From Anaerobranca californiensis DSM 14826 (lineage in GTDB: Bacteria > Bacillota > Proteinivoracia > Proteinivoracales > Proteinivoracaceae): a DNA stretch of 55,099 nucleotides. Each line of letters begins with the position of its first letter. The stretch's first letter is position 1. The translations under genes were made by a program, and so were the position numbers. The notes under the pieces were generated by a model. The model was not told the origin of the DNA. It saw nothing but the letters and a program-made list of their open reading frames with translations, and did not search any database. The stretch is from assembly GCF_900142275.1 (NCBI RefSeq), contig NZ_FRAI01000014.1, forward strand, positions 1-55,099. The letters are read 5' to 3'. Positions 1 to 8,052 of this stretch are shown here, piece after piece.

Positions 1-234
1 GAAGTATCATGGTCAGAATTTAGAAGGATGTTAGAATATAAGGCTGTTTGGTATGGTAGGGAAATAATAATAGCACCACAAAACTATGCATCAAGTCAAA
101 TATGTAGTGAATGTGGATATAAAAATCCTGATGTAAAGAATTTGGCACTGAGAGAATGGAAATGTCCAAACTGTGGTGCAGTTCATGATAGGGACATAAA
201 TGCAAGCAAGAATTTGCTAAAATTAGCCATGTAA
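1..234 (+). CDS. tnpB: IS200/IS605-family TnpB (OrfB), C-terminal fragment
   Basis: The reading frame is open from base 1, so this is the last 77 residues of a protein that begins outside the window. It carries the TnpB signature: a four-cysteine zinc finger (CSECG, then CPNCG about 17 residues later) followed directly by the RuvC-III motif [10 protein letters not shown] with its catalytic Asp. TnpB is an RNA-guided DNA endonuclease of IS200/IS605 elements that works with an omega-RNA from the element's right end. The visible catalytic tail is intact. The catalytic residues RuvC-I and RuvC-II lie outside the window, so activity cannot be judged. It ends at a TAA at 232-234 and the element's right end follows at once. 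An ATG at 28 is internal, not a start. Confidence 0.9.
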   Translation, partial: EVSWSEFRRMLEYKAVWYGREIIIAPQNYASSQICSECGYKNPDVKNLALREWKCPNCGAVHDRDINASKNLLKLAM

Positions 235-337
235 ATGGTGTATTTGGGGAAGGAACAGCCCTTTGAGCGTGGGATAACTTGCTCCGCTGGGAGTATTGAC
301 CACGAAGCTACCACTTCTATAAGTGGGGGTAGTTCAC
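140..337 (+). ncRNA. Predicted omega-RNA (right-end element RNA) of the TnpB element
   Basis: The 3' part of tnpB and the 100 bases after it end in a hairpin (CCACTT/AAGTGG, closed by CTA/TAG with a GGG bulge, 308-332) followed by TTCAC at 333-337, the usual right-end layout of IS200/IS605 elements. In studied TnpB systems the guide RNA scaffold spans the 3' end of tnpB and the right end, and the guide is read from flanking DNA. The 5' boundary given here is a guess. The guide would start near 338. Confidence 0.5.
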
Positions 338-424
338 TATAATCATTTAAAGGAGAAAAAACAAAAAATTTTGGCGTAGGTTATTAGAAACTATTTTAAG
401 ATTTTTTAAAAAAGGAGAAACTGG

Positions 425-461
425 AAAATCAGCTTAATTCTGTAAAGGTTAGGCTGATTTT
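425..461 (+). terminator. Hairpin, probable terminator
   Basis: 13-bp stem (425-437 with 449-461, one G-U pair), 11-base loop, then a T-rich tail (TTTTGTTATTTT). It would end transcripts leaving the IS element before the next gene. Confidence 0.6.
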
Positions 462-540
462 GTTATTTTGAAAACTATGGATTTAACAGCTGTTTGTTTA
501 ATAAACCCTAATAATATAAGAAAGTCTTATAATATATAAA

Positions 541-565
541 AGGAAAAATGATATATTTGTTGAAT
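541..565 (+). promoter_or_regulatory. Sigma-H-type promoter
   Basis: AGGAAAA (541-547), 14 bases, GAAT (562-565). This matches the SigH pattern AGGAWWW-N14-GAAT known from Bacillus (for example spoVG). It lies about 80 bases before the start at 644. Confidence 0.55.
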
Positions 566-643
566 TAATAAATTATGTGAGATTTTGCACATACAAAGTC
601 TAATAATCACCAGTTTACATTAAAAATTTAGGAGGCGATTGTG

Positions 644-1117
644 ATGGAGAAAAAAGTATTAGTTGAATCAGTTAGGGAAAAGGCAGAAGGATATTTTAAA
701 AGGGGAGAATTTTTCTGTTCTGAAGCAGTAGTTCACACTATAAACCAGTTATTGGGTAATCCCTTTCCAGAAGAAGTTACAAAATTAGCATCTGCCTTTC
801 CCATAGGACTAGGTAAAGCAGGCTGCCTTTGTGGTGCCGTAAGTGGAGGAGCCATGGCTTTAGGAATGGTTTATGGAAGGAAACATGGTGAAGCTATGCA
901 GGATAAAATGTTTCCTATTTCTGCCCAGCTTCACCATCATATTAAGAATATGTATAAAAGCACCTGTTGTAGAGTGATTGTAAAAGATTATGAATTTACC
1001 AGCCCAGAAAGGAAGGCCCATTGTATAAAAATAACGGGAGAAGTAGCGGCGTGGATAGCGGAAAAATTATTAGAAGATCCTAAAATAGCACCAAAAATTC
1101 AAGGACTAGAAAATTAG
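644..1117 (+). CDS. C_GCAxxG_C_C family redox-type protein
   Basis: 157-residue soluble protein with the cysteine pattern that names the C_GCAxxG_C_C family: Cys in EFFCSEAV (about residue 24), then GCLCGAVSGG (about 60-69), then CC (about 106) and a last Cys in KAHCIKI (about 126). The family is common in anaerobes and is thought to bind a metal or cluster or act in redox chemistry; no reaction is established. ATG at 644 is chosen over GTG at 641 because GGAGG at 631-635 then sits 8 bases upstream. The TDT transporter gene follows after 10 bases, so the two are probably co-transcribed from the sigma-H-type promoter at 541-565. Confidence 0.8.
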   Translation: MEKKVLVESVREKAEGYFKRGEFFCSEAVVHTINQLLGNPFPEEVTKLASAFPIGLGKAGCLCGAVSGGAMALGMVYGRKHGEAMQDKMFPISAQLHHHIKNMYKSTCCRVIVKDYEFTSPERKAHCIKITGEVAAWIAEKLLEDPKIAPKIQGLEN

Positions 1118-1127
1118 GGGGGGTACT

Positions 1128-2093
1128 ATGGAAAGAATACTTAAAACTTTGCCTATTCCAGTATCGGGGTTAGTTTTAGCTTTAGCTTCGACGGGTAATT
1201 TAGTGTTGTCTTATGGTAATATATACAGAAGTTTTTTTGGAATACTAGCAGGTGCAGGAATCCTACTACTTATATTAAAGGTAATATTCATGCCCCAATC
1301 GGTGAAGGAGGGTTTTGAAAATCCGGTAATTGCCAGTGTCCTCCCTACTTTTTCAATGGCACTGATGATTTTATCGACTTATGTAAAGAATATCTCTTCT
1401 ACATTTGGTTTAGGTGTGTGGATCTTAGGGTTGATAATCCACATTATTTTAATCCTTTTATTTACTAAAAAGTATATATTAAATTTTAATATTAAAAGGG
1501 TATTCCCCAGTTACTTTATTGTCTATGTAGGAATTGTCTGTGGAAGTGTAACTGCCCCTGCCTTTGGAATCAATAACCTGGGACAAGGGATTTTCTGGTT
1601 TGGATTTACAAGTTACCTCCTTTTACTGCCAGTAATTGTTTACAGGGTTTTTGTTATAAAAGAAATACCAGAACCTGCTATTCCTACCCTTACGATATTT
1701 ACGGCACCAGCTAGTTTGTGTTTAGCGGGATATTTAAATTCCTTTGGTGAAAAAAATGGAATGATAATAGGGTTTTTAGGAGTAATATCTTTCATTATGT
1801 TCACAGGGGTAATGGTATACATTTATAAAATGTTGAGACTAAGTTTTTACCCTAGTTATTCTGCCTTTACCTTTCCCTTTGTCATCACCGCTATTAGTAT
1901 GAAAGGGACAAATGCTTATTTGATGAGTATGGGTCGGGAAGTCACTATATTAGGATATTATGTAAAGTTTTTAGAAGTATGGGCAGTAGGTATTGTCCTT
2001 TATGTACTGTTTAGATACATTCATTTTATTTTGACAAACCTTCAAAGCTCTTCACCAATAACCACAAAAAGGGTAGTTTCCGATAGAGGGTAG
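1128..2093 (+). CDS. TDT-family (TehA/SLAC1-like) membrane transporter
   Basis: 321-residue integral membrane protein with about ten hydrophobic segments from the N-terminus to about residue 305. The opening IPVSGLVLALASTGNL and the overall hydrophobic pattern are typical of the TDT family, which includes TehA and the plant SLAC1 anion channels. Clostridial members are often labelled 'exfoliative toxin A/B', a misnomer. Known relatives move monovalent or dicarboxylate anions or sulfite; the substrate here is unknown. The start has a strong ribosome site (AGGGGGGG just upstream). It follows the C_GCAxxG gene by 10 bases, and a terminator at 2099-2124 closes this two-gene unit. Confidence 0.85.
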   Translation: MERILKTLPIPVSGLVLALASTGNLVLSYGNIYRSFFGILAGAGILLLILKVIFMPQSVKEGFENPVIASVLPTFSMALMILSTYVKNISSTFGLGVWILGLIIHIILILLFTKKYILNFNIKRVFPSYFIVYVGIVCGSVTAPAFGINNLGQGIFWFGFTSYLLLLPVIVYRVFVIKEIPEPAIPTLTIFTAPASLCLAGYLNSFGEKNGMIIGFLGVISFIMFTGVMVYIYKMLRLSFYPSYSAFTFPFVITAISMKGTNAYLMSMGREVTILGYYVKFLEVWAVGIVLYVLFRYIHFILTNLQSSSPITTKRVVSDRG

Positions 2094-2098
2094 TTGAA

Positions 2099-2124
2099 AG
2101 CCTTGAAAATTCAAGGCTTTTTTT
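2099..2124 (+). terminator. Rho-independent terminator
   Basis: Perfect 9-bp stem AGCCTTGAA/TTCAAGGCT with a 2-base loop, followed by TTTTTTG. It ends the 644-2093 unit. Confidence 0.9.
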
Positions 2125-2190
2125 GTTGAAGGAAAATCAGGTTTGCTGTAGAATAAGTCATTATTAAAATTTTTCTTTGGAGGATTGATT

Positions 2191-3195
2191 ATGGGTAAAA
2201 AAGCTACTTTAGAAGAGTGGAAAGGTTTGTATGAGATGGCAATAAAAATTAAAGAAATGAAACCATGGGAAAGATTAAATGACTTAGATTTTATAACAAT
2301 AGAATTTGATGAAAACTCTGAACCTATTGTTTGTAGTATTTTAGGTAAAGGTGGAGAAACCTATGGTATTTGTTGTTATAGAGGGTATGAAGAAATTTAT
2401 AAACTATTTTCTATGATAGAAAGTAAAGATATGCCTCCAGAACAAGTTTATAGATATCAAGATTGTTTAGCCTGCTATTTTGGTGATAGGGAAGAGTTAA
2501 ATAACAAGGAGTATAAACTTATAAAAGATTTAGGTTATAAATTTAGGGGTAAAGGGAATTGGATATTTTTCAGGTCATTTGATCCGATCTTCATTCCAGA
2601 TATGCCTAACAGAGATGAAGTGTTAGAGATGACTAAAATTTTAGAGCAATTGTATTACGCCCTCCAAGGGATGTATTTTGGGTTTAATGTAGATTATGAA
2701 AATGGAATGATGTTAGTAAGGGCATTTGATAAAAAAACCGGTAGTTGGGTAAATAGACGGGGGTTTTTAGAAGATTTAGAAATGAAATTTGAAGTTTCAT
2801 TAAGACATGATGAATTATTTATTAAAAGAATAAAAAATAAAAAACCAACAAAAGTACTTTTGGAACTAGATATAGCTTATTTAAATTCAATCTTTAAAGA
2901 TGAAAAATATGAAAAACCACTAGTAATGAGAATGGCTTTGTTATCAGATAGAAAAATTGGCATGATATTATCCCATCATCTAGTAACACCAGAAGATAAA
3001 GATACAGATATATATTTTAATACATTACTTAATTATATTTATCATAATGGAAAACCCAAAACGGTATTTGTAAGGGATAAATATGTTTATCAAATTCTCA
3101 AAGATTTATGTGAAAAGATAAATGTAGAATTAAAAATATCGAAAAAGCTGCCGGCTATAGACTTTTTTGTCAATGTGTATAATTCCAATTTTTAA
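2191..3195 (+). CDS. Conserved Firmicutes protein of unknown function
   Basis: 334-residue soluble protein; I do not recognise a function. The N-terminal part (LYEMAIKIKEMKPWERL, then a DFITIEF strand) resembles a group of Firmicutes proteins that pair an N-terminal alpha/beta domain with a C-terminal domain (here about 210-334), possibly DUF7309/DUF6930; this is from memory. There is no signal peptide or membrane segment. Several Cys (SILGKGGETYGICC, DCLACYF) form no clear metal site. ATG 2191 is preferred to TTG 2185 because GGAGG at 2179-2183 gives 7-base spacing. It stands alone, with a terminator on each side. Confidence 0.6.
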   Translation: MGKKATLEEWKGLYEMAIKIKEMKPWERLNDLDFITIEFDENSEPIVCSILGKGGETYGICCYRGYEEIYKLFSMIESKDMPPEQVYRYQDCLACYFGDREELNNKEYKLIKDLGYKFRGKGNWIFFRSFDPIFIPDMPNRDEVLEMTKILEQLYYALQGMYFGFNVDYENGMMLVRAFDKKTGSWVNRRGFLEDLEMKFEVSLRHDELFIKRIKNKKPTKVLLELDIAYLNSIFKDEKYEKPLVMRMALLSDRKIGMILSHHLVTPEDKDTDIYFNTLLNYIYHNGKPKTVFVRDKYVYQILKDLCEKINVELKISKKLPAIDFFVNVYNSNF

Positions 3196-3196
3196 C

Positions 3197-3228
3197 AAAA
3201 AAGCATCTCAGGGTTGAGATGCTTTTTT
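3197..3228. terminator. Bidirectional terminator
   Basis: 14-bp perfect stem AAAAAAGCATCTCA/TGAGATGCTTTTTT around GGGT. The A- and T-runs on both arms let it serve both the plus-strand gene ending at 3195 and the minus-strand peroxiredoxin ending at 3253. Confidence 0.9.
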
Positions 3229-3252
3229 GTATATTTATATATTAAGGATTCT

Positions 3253-3972
3253 TTAATCTTCAAAGGCCTCATTTACTTTCCATTCTTTCCAAACATTGCC
3301 TACTAATCCCGGTCCTGGTTTTAGGGTTTTCTTTCCAGGTTTCCAACCAGAAGGAGTTGCTTCGGTTCCACCGGATTCCCTTACCAATTGGAATGCTTTG
3401 ATTTGTCTGATTGTTTCCCCAACATTTCTACCGACTGGCGGGGTTAGTACTTCAAAACCTTGGATAACACCATCGGGGTCAATTATAAATCTTCCCCTTG
3501 TTTCAACTCCACTATCTTCATCATAGATGTCATAGGCTTTACCTATACTACCATCTTGATCTGCCAACATTGGGAAAGGGATATCTTTGTTGATCATTTT
3601 AGATAATTCGTGCTCATTCCACATTTTGTGAACAAAGACGCTGTCAACACTTACAGAAAGGACTTCTACCCCAAGGCTCTGCAATTCGTCATACTTTTCA
3701 GCAACTGCTGAAACTTCCGTAGCTCAAACAAAGGTGAAATCTCCAGGATAGAAACATAACAACACCCATTTGCCTTTGTATTCTGATAGGCTAACATTAA
3801 CAAATTTTCCTTGATAATAAGCGGGGGCAGTAAAATCAGGTGCAGGTTTACCTACTTTTAACATTTTTTGACCATCCTCCTTTACAAAATTTTCTTTGCT
3901 TTCTTCTGCTGAAGAACTTACTTTTTTCTCTATTGGTGGCCTTTGACATCCTGCTTTAAATTCCTCTGGCAT
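3253..3972 (-). CDS. prxU: Selenocysteine-containing peroxiredoxin (in-frame UGA)
   Basis: 239 residues if the UGA at 3726-3724 is read as selenocysteine (residue 83). The active-site strand reads [12 protein letters not shown], where AhpC/PrxU proteins have [12 protein letters not shown], so UGA replaces the peroxidatic Cys exactly. The rest of the 2-Cys Prx fold follows in frame without a break ([43 protein letters not shown]). The usual C-terminal resolving Cys is absent ([10 protein letters not shown]), so reduction must use another thiol; Cys9 in an unusual 36-residue N-terminal extension is a candidate. Selenocysteine Prx enzymes are known in anaerobes such as Eubacterium acidaminophilum. 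The start ATG has AAGGAGGTG 7 bases upstream. Read without selenocysteine, the gene yields only an 82-residue fragment. Confidence 0.88.
3696..3726 (-). promoter_or_regulatory. Bacterial SECIS-like hairpin after the UGA codon
   Basis: UGA (3726-3724) is followed after 10 bases by a self-complementary 18-mer, TTTCAGCA-GT-TGCTGAAA (3713-3696). Folded with a 4-base loop it presents AGUU, with the loop G 19 bases after the UGA. The E. coli fdhF SECIS has a GU in its apical loop at nearly the same distance. SelB needs this kind of element to insert selenocysteine. The selA/B/C/D genes are not in this window. Confidence 0.8.
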
Positions 3973-4003
3973 AAAGACACCTCCTTCGGTATTTTGTACA
4001 TAT

Positions 4004-4032
4004 ATTATACAATTTTCGAACTAAACAATCAA
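4004..4032 (-). promoter_or_regulatory. Sigma-A-type promoter of the peroxiredoxin gene
   Basis: On the minus strand: TTGATT (4032-4027), 17 bases, TATAAT (4009-4004), about 30 bases before the ATG. Short TTGTA/TACAA arms (3994-3998 and 4008-4012) flank the region just downstream and overlap the -10; they could be an operator but are too short to claim. Confidence 0.75.
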
Positions 4033-4101
4033 TAATACCGCAAAAAAGTTTTTGCAATAAATAATTTTCTTTAAATAATAATAAAAATCAATAATTCTTA
4101 A

Positions 4102-4126
4102 AGGATTTTGGAAAAATATGTCGAAT
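4102..4126 (+). promoter_or_regulatory. Sigma-H-type promoter
   Basis: AGGATTT (4102-4108), exactly 14 bases, GAAT (4123-4126). It closely resembles the Bacillus spoVG promoter pattern and lies 38 bases before the TspO-like start. Confidence 0.65.
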
Positions 4127-4164
4127 ATTTGAATATGATGTAATTTAAAAAGGGGGTATTTTTA

Positions 4165-4956
4165 ATGGAAAGAAAGAAAAAGGCTTGGATAAGTGGGATT
4201 TTCCTCATCCTCACCCTTGTTGTAAATGGATTAGGGGCTGTAGGGTTTATTAACGGCCTATCCCAAAAGGAAGTTTCTGATTTATACCCAACACTGATCA
4301 CTCCTTCTCCTTCTACTTTTGGTATTTGGAGCGTCATTTATGGACTAATAATTCTAACTGTTATTATGATGATAATTAAGCACGATGATCATTATTATGG
4401 AAAAGCTATAGATAAAATTAGCTCTTTGTTTTGGCTTTCCAGTGGTTTAAATATGTTGTGGATTGTACTTTTCGCCTATAATTTGATTTTCTTGTCAACG
4501 GTTGTAATTTTCGCCCTTCTACTAACAGTTATATTTATCGTTAAAGGAGTTGGGCAATTACAAACACAACGGAGATTTTTACTGCCAGTAACCTTTGGTT
4601 TATACTCAGGTTGGTTGATGATAGCAACGGTTGTTAATATAACCCTTTGGCTTGTGAAGATACAATGGACTGGTTTTGGAATATCCCCAGAAGTTTGGGC
4701 TATTATCATTCTCCTCATTTCAGTGGTACTAACTGGAGTAGTCCTTTTAGATATTAAAAACGGAATTTTTCCCCTTCCCATCGCCTGGGCCTATTTTGGA
4801 ATATACAACAACCTCCTATCCCCAGATGGCTATAACAACCAGTACTCTGTATTGCCTTATGTTGCCTTACTAGGCTCAGCGTTGTTAATCGGATTAGCAG
4901 CAATTCAGTTATATAAAAACAGATATTGTTCAATGCCGATAAAAAAAGAGTATTAA
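4165..4956 (+). CDS. TspO/MBR-like (tryptophan-rich sensory protein) membrane protein
   Basis: 263-residue membrane protein with about seven hydrophobic segments. The motif PTLITPSPSTFGIWSVIYGL (residues about 43-62) matches the loop-helix region of long-form TspO/MBR relatives in Firmicutes, which differ from the 160-residue TspO that binds porphyrins. Function is unknown; a sensory or small-molecule transport role is only inferred. ATG at 4165 has AAAGGGGG about 10 bases upstream. The gene is alone between a sigma-H-type promoter (4102-4126) and a terminator (4977-5000), and divergent from the peroxiredoxin. Confidence 0.75.
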   Translation: MERKKKAWISGIFLILTLVVNGLGAVGFINGLSQKEVSDLYPTLITPSPSTFGIWSVIYGLIILTVIMMIIKHDDHYYGKAIDKISSLFWLSSGLNMLWIVLFAYNLIFLSTVVIFALLLTVIFIVKGVGQLQTQRRFLLPVTFGLYSGWLMIATVVNITLWLVKIQWTGFGISPEVWAIIILLISVVLTGVVLLDIKNGIFPLPIAWAYFGIYNNLLSPDGYNNQYSVLPYVALLGSALLIGLAAIQLYKNRYCSMPIKKEY

Positions 4957-4976
4957 ATCCCTTAATTCCTTTCCCA

Positions 4977-5000
4977 AAAGATCCTCTATGGGTCTTTTTT
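4977..5000 (+). terminator. Rho-independent terminator
   Basis: Stem AAAAGATCC/GGGTCTTTT (one G-U) around TCTAT, followed by more T. Confidence 0.85.
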
Positions 5001-5104
5001 CCTATCCCAATGATCCATTTAAAAAAAGGAAAAATGTCGAATTAAGTAGAATTATTAAAGAAAGTTTTTTCTAAATATTGACTTTTTCAATCTGGGGTGA
5101 TGAT

Positions 5105-7939
5105 ATGGGTAAAAATTCCGAAGAAAAATATATAAGAAGGATATATTTAATTCCCATGTTATTAATCATTGCAGTCTTTATAATCGGTTCTTTCTTTTAC
5201 TCAATTTTTGTAAGAAATGCCATGTTACAAACGATGAGAATGAATATGGAAGAAATAGGGGAAAGTTTAGGGGAAAAAATAAAATATAGTTATATTGCTA
5301 AAGAAAAAATAGAAGGCCTTTTAGAAGATAGAATACGGGCTGCGGCAAGGATTGTCTTTAATAATCGGCAAAATTTGAGTAATGAATTTTTAGAACAATT
5401 GGCAAAGGATTTAGATGTGGAGGAAATTCATTGGTTTGATAGTAAAGGGGAGTTAATTTATTCTACTGTAGAAGGTTATTTAGGCTGGCAAACCCACCCT
5501 CAACACCCCCTTTATGCCATATTACAAGGGCAAAGGGAATTGATGGAAGATATCCGCCCAGATGAAAGATTTGGCAGATTATTAAAACACGGTGCTTTAA
5601 GGGATACAGACGGCACCTTTGTACAAGTAGCTATTTTAGCAGAAAAGGTAGTTGAACTTACAGATAAATTCACCTTTGCCAGTTTAGTTAAAGACATAGG
5701 GGAAAAAGACAAAATCCTCTATATTGCCCTTTTAGACCATAACAAAGAACCACTGACCTTTGTCGATAACGGCCAGTTACAAGGGAAATTAGAATTAACA
5801 CAAAAAGAAGGGGAAGGGAAAGGGACTTTAGAAAGACAAACCTTTAGTTTTTACGAACTGTTATTACCTGTAAATATAGATGATAAATTTACAGGATATT
5901 TCCATATAGCATATTCTAAAAGGGATTTAAACCTTTTCTTTATAGGCAATTTAGTTATTATCAACACCCTAGGATTTATATTTTTACTCTTTGCTATTTC
6001 TTTTAACGGTATGTTGCAGCAAAGATATATAATCAAACCTATAACTGCTTTGAAAAAAGATGTAGCAAGTATATCTTTAGAGGAAAATATCAGTTTCCGC
6101 TTACCTATAGAGGAAGGTGATCCCTTCTACAATTTAAGGGAAATTATCAATTATTTATTAGATAAAATCCAAAGTTATATAGAAAGACTAAACAAAAAAC
6201 AAGAAGATTTGGAATTTGCCAATAGGGAATTAGAAGAAATATTAGGGGAATTATCTGCTTCAGAAGAAGAAATAAAGAGCCAATACGAAGAATTAGCATA
6301 CCTTTGGCAAAAAAACTTAGAACTAAAGGATAAATACGAAATGGCTATTAAAGGAACAAACAGTATTATTTGGGAAGTTGATAGAGATTTAAATGTTAAT
6401 TTTACTTCTGCTGAAAATTTAACTGATTTATTTGATAATGGTAAAAAGACAAAGGTTGAAGATGTAGTTAAAAGGTTTGTCCACAGTGAAGATAGGGAAA
6501 CTGTCCTAAAAGAGTTTAACAAAATCATCTCTGGTGACTCTGAAGAAATCGATGTAGAGGTGAGGGTTTTAGGAGGAGAAAAGGTCAGCTGGTATCTAGT
6601 TAAAGGCAAAGGAAGTTACCAAGGGGAACAATGGCATAGTATCAATGGTGTAATGATTGACATAACTGACCTTAAAGAAAAAGAATTACATATTCAATAC
6701 CTGGCAGACCATGATCCTTTAACAGGACTCTTTAACCGTAGAAAGTTAATTGAAATTTTAAATACTAAATTAAGTAAAGGGGAAAAGGGTTGGATTTTCC
6801 TGTTAGACCTAGACAATTTTAAAAATATAAATGATACCTTAGGACATTTTTATGGTGATAAATTGTTACAAAAGATTGCAGAAGTTCTTCAAGAAAATTT
6901 AACACAAGGGGAGATTTTCAGAATCGGTGGCGATGAATTTATCATTTTACTAGACCCAGCTGTAGATATTGCAAGTTTTAGTAAAGAAATCTTTAAAGTA
7001 TTAAAGGAAAAGGTAATAGTTGATAATTTAAGTCATCTAATCACCGCCAGTATCGGGATAGTTGGATATCCAATAGATGGTACAAATATAGAGGATTTGT
7101 TGAAAAAAGTCGATATAGCCATGTATCAAAGTAAAAATACCGGAAAAAACAAATACACTGTCTTTGATCAAAGGATGGCGGATACCTTTTCCCAAAAAGT
7201 CAAGATAGAAAATCAGCTAAGGGATGCATTGAAAAAGGATGGATTCACTTTACATTATCAGCCGGTTATCGACACTGAAAGGGGTAAAACAGCTTATGTT
7301 GAAGCACTGCTAAGGCTAAAGGATAACTGGATTTCCCCAGCCCTTTTTATACCCATTGCCGAAGAATCTGATTTAATTATCAGTATAGGTAAATGGGTAA
7401 TAGAAAAAGTGGTAAAGGATATTGAAAGTTGGAAAACAAAGGGTATCAATACAAAGGTGGCGATAAATATCTCCCCAAAACAATTAAGTGATCCTAAATT
7501 TCTACCATTTATAGAAAAAGTTTTAAAGGAAAGTTCTATATCTCCTAAAACCTTAGAATTTGAAATAACAGAAAATATTTTACTAGAAAACCGGGAAGAA
7601 AATATAGAGCTTTTAAATAAAATAAGGGAGCTTGGTGTTTCAATATCATTAGATGATTTTGGAACAGGCTATTCATCATTGAATTATTTGACATATGTAC
7701 CATTAGATAAAATTAAACTAGATAAAAGCATTAAAGATCGCTTTATCCAATTAGATAAAATTACCATTATAGATAGTATTGTAAATATCGCCCATGGCTT
7801 GGAATTGAAGGTGGTGGCTGAGGGAATAGAAACAGAAGAAGAGTATAAAAGATTTAAAAAAGCAAATTGTGATTATCTACAAGGATATTATTTTAGCAAA
7901 CCGGTAGATAAAGATACCTTAGAAAACTTTTTCTTATAA
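5105..7939 (+). CDS. Membrane sensor with PAS, GGDEF and EAL domains (c-di-GMP turnover)
   Basis: 944 residues. An N-terminal membrane helix (about 12-34) and a second near 275-300 enclose a roughly 240-residue external domain of Cache-like size. A HAMP-like linker, a coiled coil (about 355-410), a PAS domain (about 415-530), a GGDEF domain (about 540-700) and an EAL domain (about 705-944) follow. The cyclase motif RIGGDEF is intact; no RxxD inhibitory site precedes it. The phosphodiesterase motif EALLR, the DDFGTG loop and VAEGIE are present, so both activities are possible. ATG 5105 is chosen over the upstream TTG at 5078 because GGGGTGAT lies just before it. The chemotaxis receptor gene follows, so motility or attachment control is likely. 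Confidence 0.92.
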   Translation: MGKNSEEKYIRRIYLIPMLLIIAVFIIGSFFYSIFVRNAMLQTMRMNMEEIGESLGEKIKYSYIAKEKIEGLLEDRIRAAARIVFNNRQNLSNEFLEQLAKDLDVEEIHWFDSKGELIYSTVEGYLGWQTHPQHPLYAILQGQRELMEDIRPDERFGRLLKHGALRDTDGTFVQVAILAEKVVELTDKFTFASLVKDIGEKDKILYIALLDHNKEPLTFVDNGQLQGKLELTQKEGEGKGTLERQTFSFYELLLPVNIDDKFTGYFHIAYSKRDLNLFFIGNLVIINTLGFIFLLFAISFNGMLQQRYIIKPITALKKDVASISLEENISFRLPIEEGDPFYNLREIINYLLDKIQSYIERLNKKQEDLEFANRELEEILGELSASEEEIKSQYEELAYLWQKNLELKDKYEMAIKGTNSIIWEVDRDLNVNFTSAENLTDLFDNGKKTKVEDVVKRFVHSEDRETVLKEFNKIISGDSEEIDVEVRVLGGEKVSWYLVKGKGSYQGEQWHSINGVMIDITDLKEKELHIQYLADHDPLTGLFNRRKLIEILNTKLSKGEKGWIFLLDLDNFKNINDTLGHFYGDKLLQKIAEVLQENLTQGEIFRIGGDEFIILLDPAVDIASFSKEIFKVLKEKVIVDNLSHLITASIGIVGYPIDGTNIEDLLKKVDIAMYQSKNTGKNKYTVFDQRMADTFSQKVKIENQLRDALKKDGFTLHYQPVIDTERGKTAYVEALLRLKDNWISPALFIPIAEESDLIISIGKWVIEKVVKDIESWKTKGINTKVAINISPKQLSDPKFLPFIEKVLKESSISPKTLEFEITENILLENREENIELLNKIRELGVSISLDDFGTGYSSLNYLTYVPLDKIKLDKSIKDRFIQLDKITIIDSIVNIAHGLELKVVAEGIETEEEYKRFKKANCDYLQGYYFSKPVDKDTLENFFL

Positions 7940-8052
7940 TAGTAAATTAGTCCAGTAAAGTATTCCAAAATTTGACAAAATATGATATTATTCTTGATGT
8001 AATGACAGATTGTGATTTAATTAACAAACTATAAAGATGGGAGAGGTTTTTG

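Larger units (their letters stand above)
1..337 (+). mobile_element. IS200/IS605-type element, right end only
   Basis: TnpB tail plus subterminal hairpin and a TTCAC end at 333-337 define the right boundary. Elements of this family have no terminal inverted repeats and leave no target duplication, so the end is placed by the hairpin alone. The left part is beyond the window. Confidence 0.65.
235..643 (+). other. Non-coding stretch between tnpB and the C_GCAxxG gene
   Basis: It holds the element's right end (to 337), a hairpin at 425-461 and a sigma-H-type promoter at 541-565. I see no supported gene. The strand opposite tnpB shows a short open frame (20-205), which is only a shadow of tnpB. 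Confidence 0.7.

Noticed and set aside
3296-3526. Open frame opposite the peroxiredoxin, and similar antisense frames elsewhere (for example 4476-4781, 6175-6609, 8655-9014, 49151-49630, 51374-51664)
   Set aside because: They lie inside well-supported genes on the other strand, lack ribosome sites and show no family features.
3253-3972. Peroxiredoxin as a pseudogene broken by a stop codon
   Set aside because: The stop is UGA exactly at the active-site Cys position, the frame is intact on both sides, and a SECIS-like hairpin follows at the right distance.
3994-4012. PerR, Fur or Rex operator at the peroxiredoxin promoter
   Set aside because: Only 5-bp TTGTA/TACAA arms are symmetric; the centre does not match any of these consensus sites.
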